This document shows, piece after piece, positions 32,076 through 33,190 of a DNA stretch of 33,190 nt. The stretch comes from Verrucomicrobiota bacterium. GTDB lineage: Bacteria > Verrucomicrobiota > Verrucomicrobiia > Limisphaerales > UBA9464. The position numbers and the translations under genes are program-made. The DNA is taken from contig WBXI01000017.1 in assembly GCA_008933025.1 (NCBI GenBank), positions 1 through 33,190 of the forward strand, given 5' to 3'. Numbering within the stretch: the first letter of the stretch is position 1; every line of letters starts with the position of its first letter. Below the pieces are notes generated by a model, which did not search any database, was not told the origin of the DNA, and saw nothing but the letters and a program-made list of their open reading frames with translations.

Positions 32076-33190
32076 GTAGTGACGGCGATTCTGGTGGATG
32101 TTCTGGAGGATGCCGATGGCGACCAGGGAACAGACCACCGAGGTTCCTCCCGCGCTGAGCAGGGGCAGTGGAATTCCCGTCACCGGCATCAGCCGGATGT
32201 TCATCCCGATGTTCACGAACACGTGGGTGAAGAGGAGCGTGACGACCCCCGCGGCGAGGATCCGGCCGAGGCGGTCGCGCGCCTGGCCTGCGATCTTGAT
32301 GCCGGAAAACAGCACCACCGCGTAGAGGGAGAGGACGAGGACGCTCCCGAAAAAACCGGTCTCCTCGGCGATGACCGAGAAGATGAAATCGTTGTGGGCG
32401 ACGGCGCGGGGCAGGTAGCCGAGGGCGCCCTGGGTGCCTTGGCGCCAGCCTTTGCCGACGAGGCCGCCGGAGCCGACGGAGATGAGGGCCTGCTTGACGT
32501 TGTAGCTCTTTTTCTCCTGTTCGGCGCGGGCGGCGACGCGTTCGGCGTCGGAGGCGCCGGCGGGGGCGAAGTCCAGGCCGAAGTACACCAGGAGCCGGTG
32601 CCGCTGGTATTCCTCGAGGCGGGCGAAGCGCCAGGCCGGGGGGGCGAAAAGGACGTCGACGAGGACGACGGAGACCAGCAGTCCGGCGGCGACGAGGAAA
32701 CGGAACAGGAGACGCTGGGGCACGCCGGCGACGAGCATCATGACCAGCGCCATGGGCAGGAAGACGAGGGCGGAGCCGAGATCGGGTTGCTTGAGGATGA
32801 GGGCGAAGGGTAGCAGGGCCATGGCGAGCGCCTTGACGAAAAGGGCGCGCGAGGCGAGTTCGCCGACGGGGCGGGACAGGAAATTGGCGAGGGCGAACAG
32901 GAACGCCAGTTTGGCGAACTCCGAGGGTTGGAACTGGATCGGGCCGAAATCGATCCAGCGTTTGGCGCCGAGACGTTCGACGCCGAAGAGGTAGACGCAG
33001 AGCAGGAGGGCGATGGAGGCCCAGTAGGCGGGGAGCGACCAGCGGGCGAGGCGCGAGTAGTCCACGAAACACATGGCGGCGACGATCCCGAGGCCGAAGA
33101 CGTAGGCGAGCGACTGGCGCACGGCCGTGAAATCGAACCACGCGGCGTGGCGGGCGAGCTCGTTGGAGCCGGTGGCGCTGAAGATGAAGG
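32073..33190 (-). CDS. rodA: RodA-type SEDS peptidoglycan glycosyltransferase (5' end beyond window)
   Basis: The 371 visible residues lack the N-terminus; the frame is open to the right edge and begins FIFSATGSNELARHAAWFDF, typical just after the first RodA span. It is a polytopic inner-membrane protein of the elongasome that polymerises lipid II for sidewall growth. Clear SEDS features are GAKRWIDFGPIQFQPSEFAKLA (with the conserved Glu-Phe-Ala-Lys), LILKQPDLGSALVFLP (the catalytic-region Asp after QPDLG), the large periplasmic loop with SGGLVGKGWRQGTQGALGYLP, HNDFIFSVIAEETGFFG, and the ending GMNIRLMPVTGIPLPLLSAGGTSVV. An internal GTG at 33122 should not be taken as the start, because RodA sequence continues upstream of it. 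Confidence 0.96.
   Translation of the reverse strand, partial: FIFSATGSNELARHAAWFDFTAVRQSLAYVFGLGIVAAMCFVDYSRLARWSLPAYWASIALLLCVYLFGVERLGAKRWIDFGPIQFQPSEFAKLAFLFALANFLSRPVGELASRALFVKALAMALLPFALILKQPDLGSALVFLPMALVMMLVAGVPQRLLFRFLVAAGLLVSVVLVDVLFAPPAWRFARLEEYQRHRLLVYFGLDFAPAGASDAERVAARAEQEKKSYNVKQALISVGSGGLVGKGWRQGTQGALGYLPRAVAHNDFIFSVIAEETGFFGSVLVLSLYAVVLFSGIKIAGQARDRLGRILAAGVVTLLFTHVFVNIGMNIRLMPVTGIPLPLLSAGGTSVVCSLVAIGILQNIHQNRRHY

Noticed and set aside
33120-33122. GTG as the start of rodA
   Set aside because: In-frame RodA-like sequence (FIFSAT...AAWFDF) continues upstream to the window edge, so the gene is truncated by the window.

Overview
The window is GC-rich, gene-dense bacterial chromosome, probably from Verrucomicrobiota. 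That assignment is inferred from gene content: a very long PSCyt1/DUF1549/DUF1553 protein of the kind common in Planctomycetes and Verrucomicrobia, a ThuA-like secreted protein, and a planctomycete/verrucomicrobial-type sugar-phosphate isomerase domain next to rodA and an RNase E/G gene. I see no rRNA, tRNA, CRISPR array, insertion sequence or phage gene. Twenty-five protein genes are called; the first and last run off the window edges.

Layout. (a) 1-4651, minus: a secreted PSCyt1/DUF1549/DUF1553 protein (partial) preceded by an MFS transporter. (b) 4704-11881, minus: the transcription/translation operon nusA, infB, rbfA, nrnA-like, truB, ribF, with its leader at 11882-12102. The leader holds a good intrinsic terminator only 27 nt before the nusA start, so it may act as an attenuator; rimP is not in its frequent place in front of nusA. 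(c) 12103-14713, minus: a sugar-1-phosphate nucleotidyltransferase downstream of a PTS enzyme I. (d) 14941-17060, plus: exbB, exbD, a TonB-like gene and a 75-residue membrane-anchored zinc-ribbon protein, all overlapping or 1 nt apart. (e) 17067-21572, minus: secreted cyclophilin, cytosolic cyclophilin, a 73-residue unknown protein, a Nudix hydrolase and a two-lobed M16 peptidase. (f) 21878-25320, plus: APC-family permease, Gfo/Idh/MocA oxidoreductase and a secreted alpha/beta hydrolase. (g) 25405-33190, minus: rodA (partial), RNase E/G, an FMN-reductase/TIM-barrel fusion, an S9 prolyl-oligopeptidase-type peptidase and the ThuA-like protein.

How the genes work together. Block (b) links transcript elongation and termination (NusA), initiation (IF2), 30S maturation (RbfA), nano-RNA/pAp turnover (NrnA), tRNA pseudouridylation (TruB) and FMN/FAD synthesis (RibF). 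Block (d) looks like a complete energy-transducing inner-membrane complex without its outer-membrane receptor. Block (g) pairs a cell-shape/elongation gene with RNA decay, as in other bacteria where rng or rne sits with mre/rod genes. Five start/stop overlaps of 4 nt (ATGA or GTGA) show tight translational coupling.

Most unusual observations: the single-chain fusion of a flavodoxin-fold FMN reductase to a xylose-isomerase-like TIM barrel; an RNase E/G whose low-complexity tail (including a natural His6-Asp4 run and an Arg/Gly/Glu-rich stretch) is at the N-terminus; the terminator in the nusA leader; and a 17-bp-stem hairpin between infB and rbfA.
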